Positions 17,263 to 17,629 of a stretch of DNA of 17,629 bases are shown here, one piece after another. Source of the DNA: an uncultured Alphaproteobacteria bacterium (GTDB lineage Bacteria > Pseudomonadota > Alphaproteobacteria > HIMB59 > GCA-002718135); contig CACMGM010000013.1 in assembly GCA_902613275.1 (NCBI GenBank), positions 1-17,629 on the forward strand, given 5' to 3'. The position numbers and the translations under genes are program-made. Under the pieces are notes generated by a model. The model was not told the origin of the DNA. It saw nothing but the letters and a program-made list of their open reading frames with translations, and ran no database searches. How positions within the stretch are numbered: the first letter of the stretch is position 1; every line of letters begins with the position of its first letter.

Positions 17263-17629
17263 TTAAAAATATTTTGAATTAAAATATACAAGTGGTTTCA
17301 ATTTATCATTAGATTGTAGTTCTAATATCTTACATACAAATATTATGTGATCACCTTTTTTGATTTTATCTATTGTTTTACATTCAAGATTTGCTATGCA
17401 ATTAGGTATAATTGCTGTTTTATTTTTCCCTTCAATAAATTTTATATTTTCTAACTTAGGTGTAGTTGAGGCAAAATTATCAGATAATTTTTTTTGTTTA
17501 CTAGATAAAATATTTATGGATAAAAATTTAGATTTTGAAAACTGCTTTATTGAAGAAGAGTAATTACCTAAAGAAAACAAAACCATAGGAGGTTTTAGAG
17601 ATAGAGAGTTAAATGAATTAACAGTTTTC
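17263..17629 (-). CDS. Flavin reductase-like FMN-binding domain protein, 5' end off the window
   Basis: The frame stays open to the right edge, so the start is outside the window; the ATG at 17586 is an internal Met. The visible part (121 residues) begins KTVNSFNSLSLKPPMVLFSL, which matches the flavin reductase signature TxNSFxSxSLxPPxVxxxLG. Then come FLSINILSS, LSDNFAS, and a C-terminal GDHIIFVCKILEL leading to KPLVYFNSKYF, as in HpaC/RutF-type split-barrel proteins. These reduce FMN or FAD with NAD(P)H for partner monooxygenases, but the partner cannot be named from here. It ends with a TAA that abuts the GTG of the M23 gene in the same frame, so the two are co-transcribed. Confidence 0.9.
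   Translation of the reverse strand, partial: KTVNSFNSLSLKPPMVLFSLGNYSSSIKQFSKSKFLSINILSSKQKKLSDNFASTTPKLENIKFIEGKNKTAIIPNCIANLECKTIDKIKKGDHIIFVCKILELQSNDKLKPLVYFNSKYF

Noticed and set aside
17360..17563. Plus-strand frame of 67 codons opposite the flavin reductase-like gene
   Set aside because: The minus-strand frame has the full flavin reductase signature across this region, so the plus frame is a shadow.
17584..17586. ATG as the true start of the flavin reductase-like gene
   Set aside because: The frame stays open upstream to the window edge and encodes the conserved TVNSFNSLSLKPP segment before this Met, so it is internal.

Overview
The window is an ordinary-looking, gene-dense and very AT-rich stretch of a streamlined alphaproteobacterial chromosome. 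Its base composition, very short intergenic gaps, short proteins rich in Lys, Asn and Ile, and near absence of Shine-Dalgarno sequences suggest a free-living marine lineage such as SAR11 or a SAR11-like clade (for example HIMB59/AEGEAN-169). This placement is inferred from sequence style and gene content. Amino-acid biosynthesis genes (aroK, argJ, lysC) argue against a host-dependent Rickettsiales-like organism. Gene order is typically alphaproteobacterial: aroK divergent from a block ending in accA; DUF1178 facing ubiG; ubiG divergent from lysC; and a prfA-prmC-DUF4167 run.

Layout from left to right: (1) 1-65, minus: the first codons of aroK, cut by the window edge. (2) 163-2992, plus: an apparent operon of a 42-residue membrane protein missed by a length-limited ORF search, a 589-residue exported helical protein, and accA. 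Both junctions are ATGA stop/start overlaps. (3) 2989-5502, minus: secA, whose stop codon interlocks with that of accA. (4) 5566-6777, plus: argJ, divergent from secA. (5) 6779-7555, minus: an NDUFAF5-like methyltransferase-fold protein with a degenerate SAM motif. (6) 7582-8483, plus: an unrecognised 160-residue protein and a DUF1178 zinc-ribbon protein. (7) 8476-9183, minus: ubiG. (8) 9247-15481, plus: a tightly packed run lysC, rodZ-like, ispG, hisS, prfA, prmC, with gaps of 0-4 nt or overlaps. (9) 15556-15969, plus: a DUF4167 protein. (10) 15970-17629, minus: a flavin reductase-like gene (5' end off the window) followed by a membrane-anchored M23 peptidase, in the same frame and separated only by one TAA.

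The genes cover fatty acid initiation (accA), protein export (secA), arginine and aspartate-family amino acids (argJ, lysC), ubiquinone and probably complex I (ubiG, NDUFAF5-like), isoprenoids (ispG), translation (hisS, prfA, and prmC, which methylates the PrfA product), and envelope shape and remodelling (rodZ-like, M23). I found no tRNA or rRNA gene, mobile element, CRISPR array, phage gene or defence system. No intergenic stretch reaches 100 bp, so no large non-coding region needs explaining. I did not find a convincing new system. The best candidates for new biology are the small membrane protein coupled to the 589-residue exported protein, and the 160-residue unknown.
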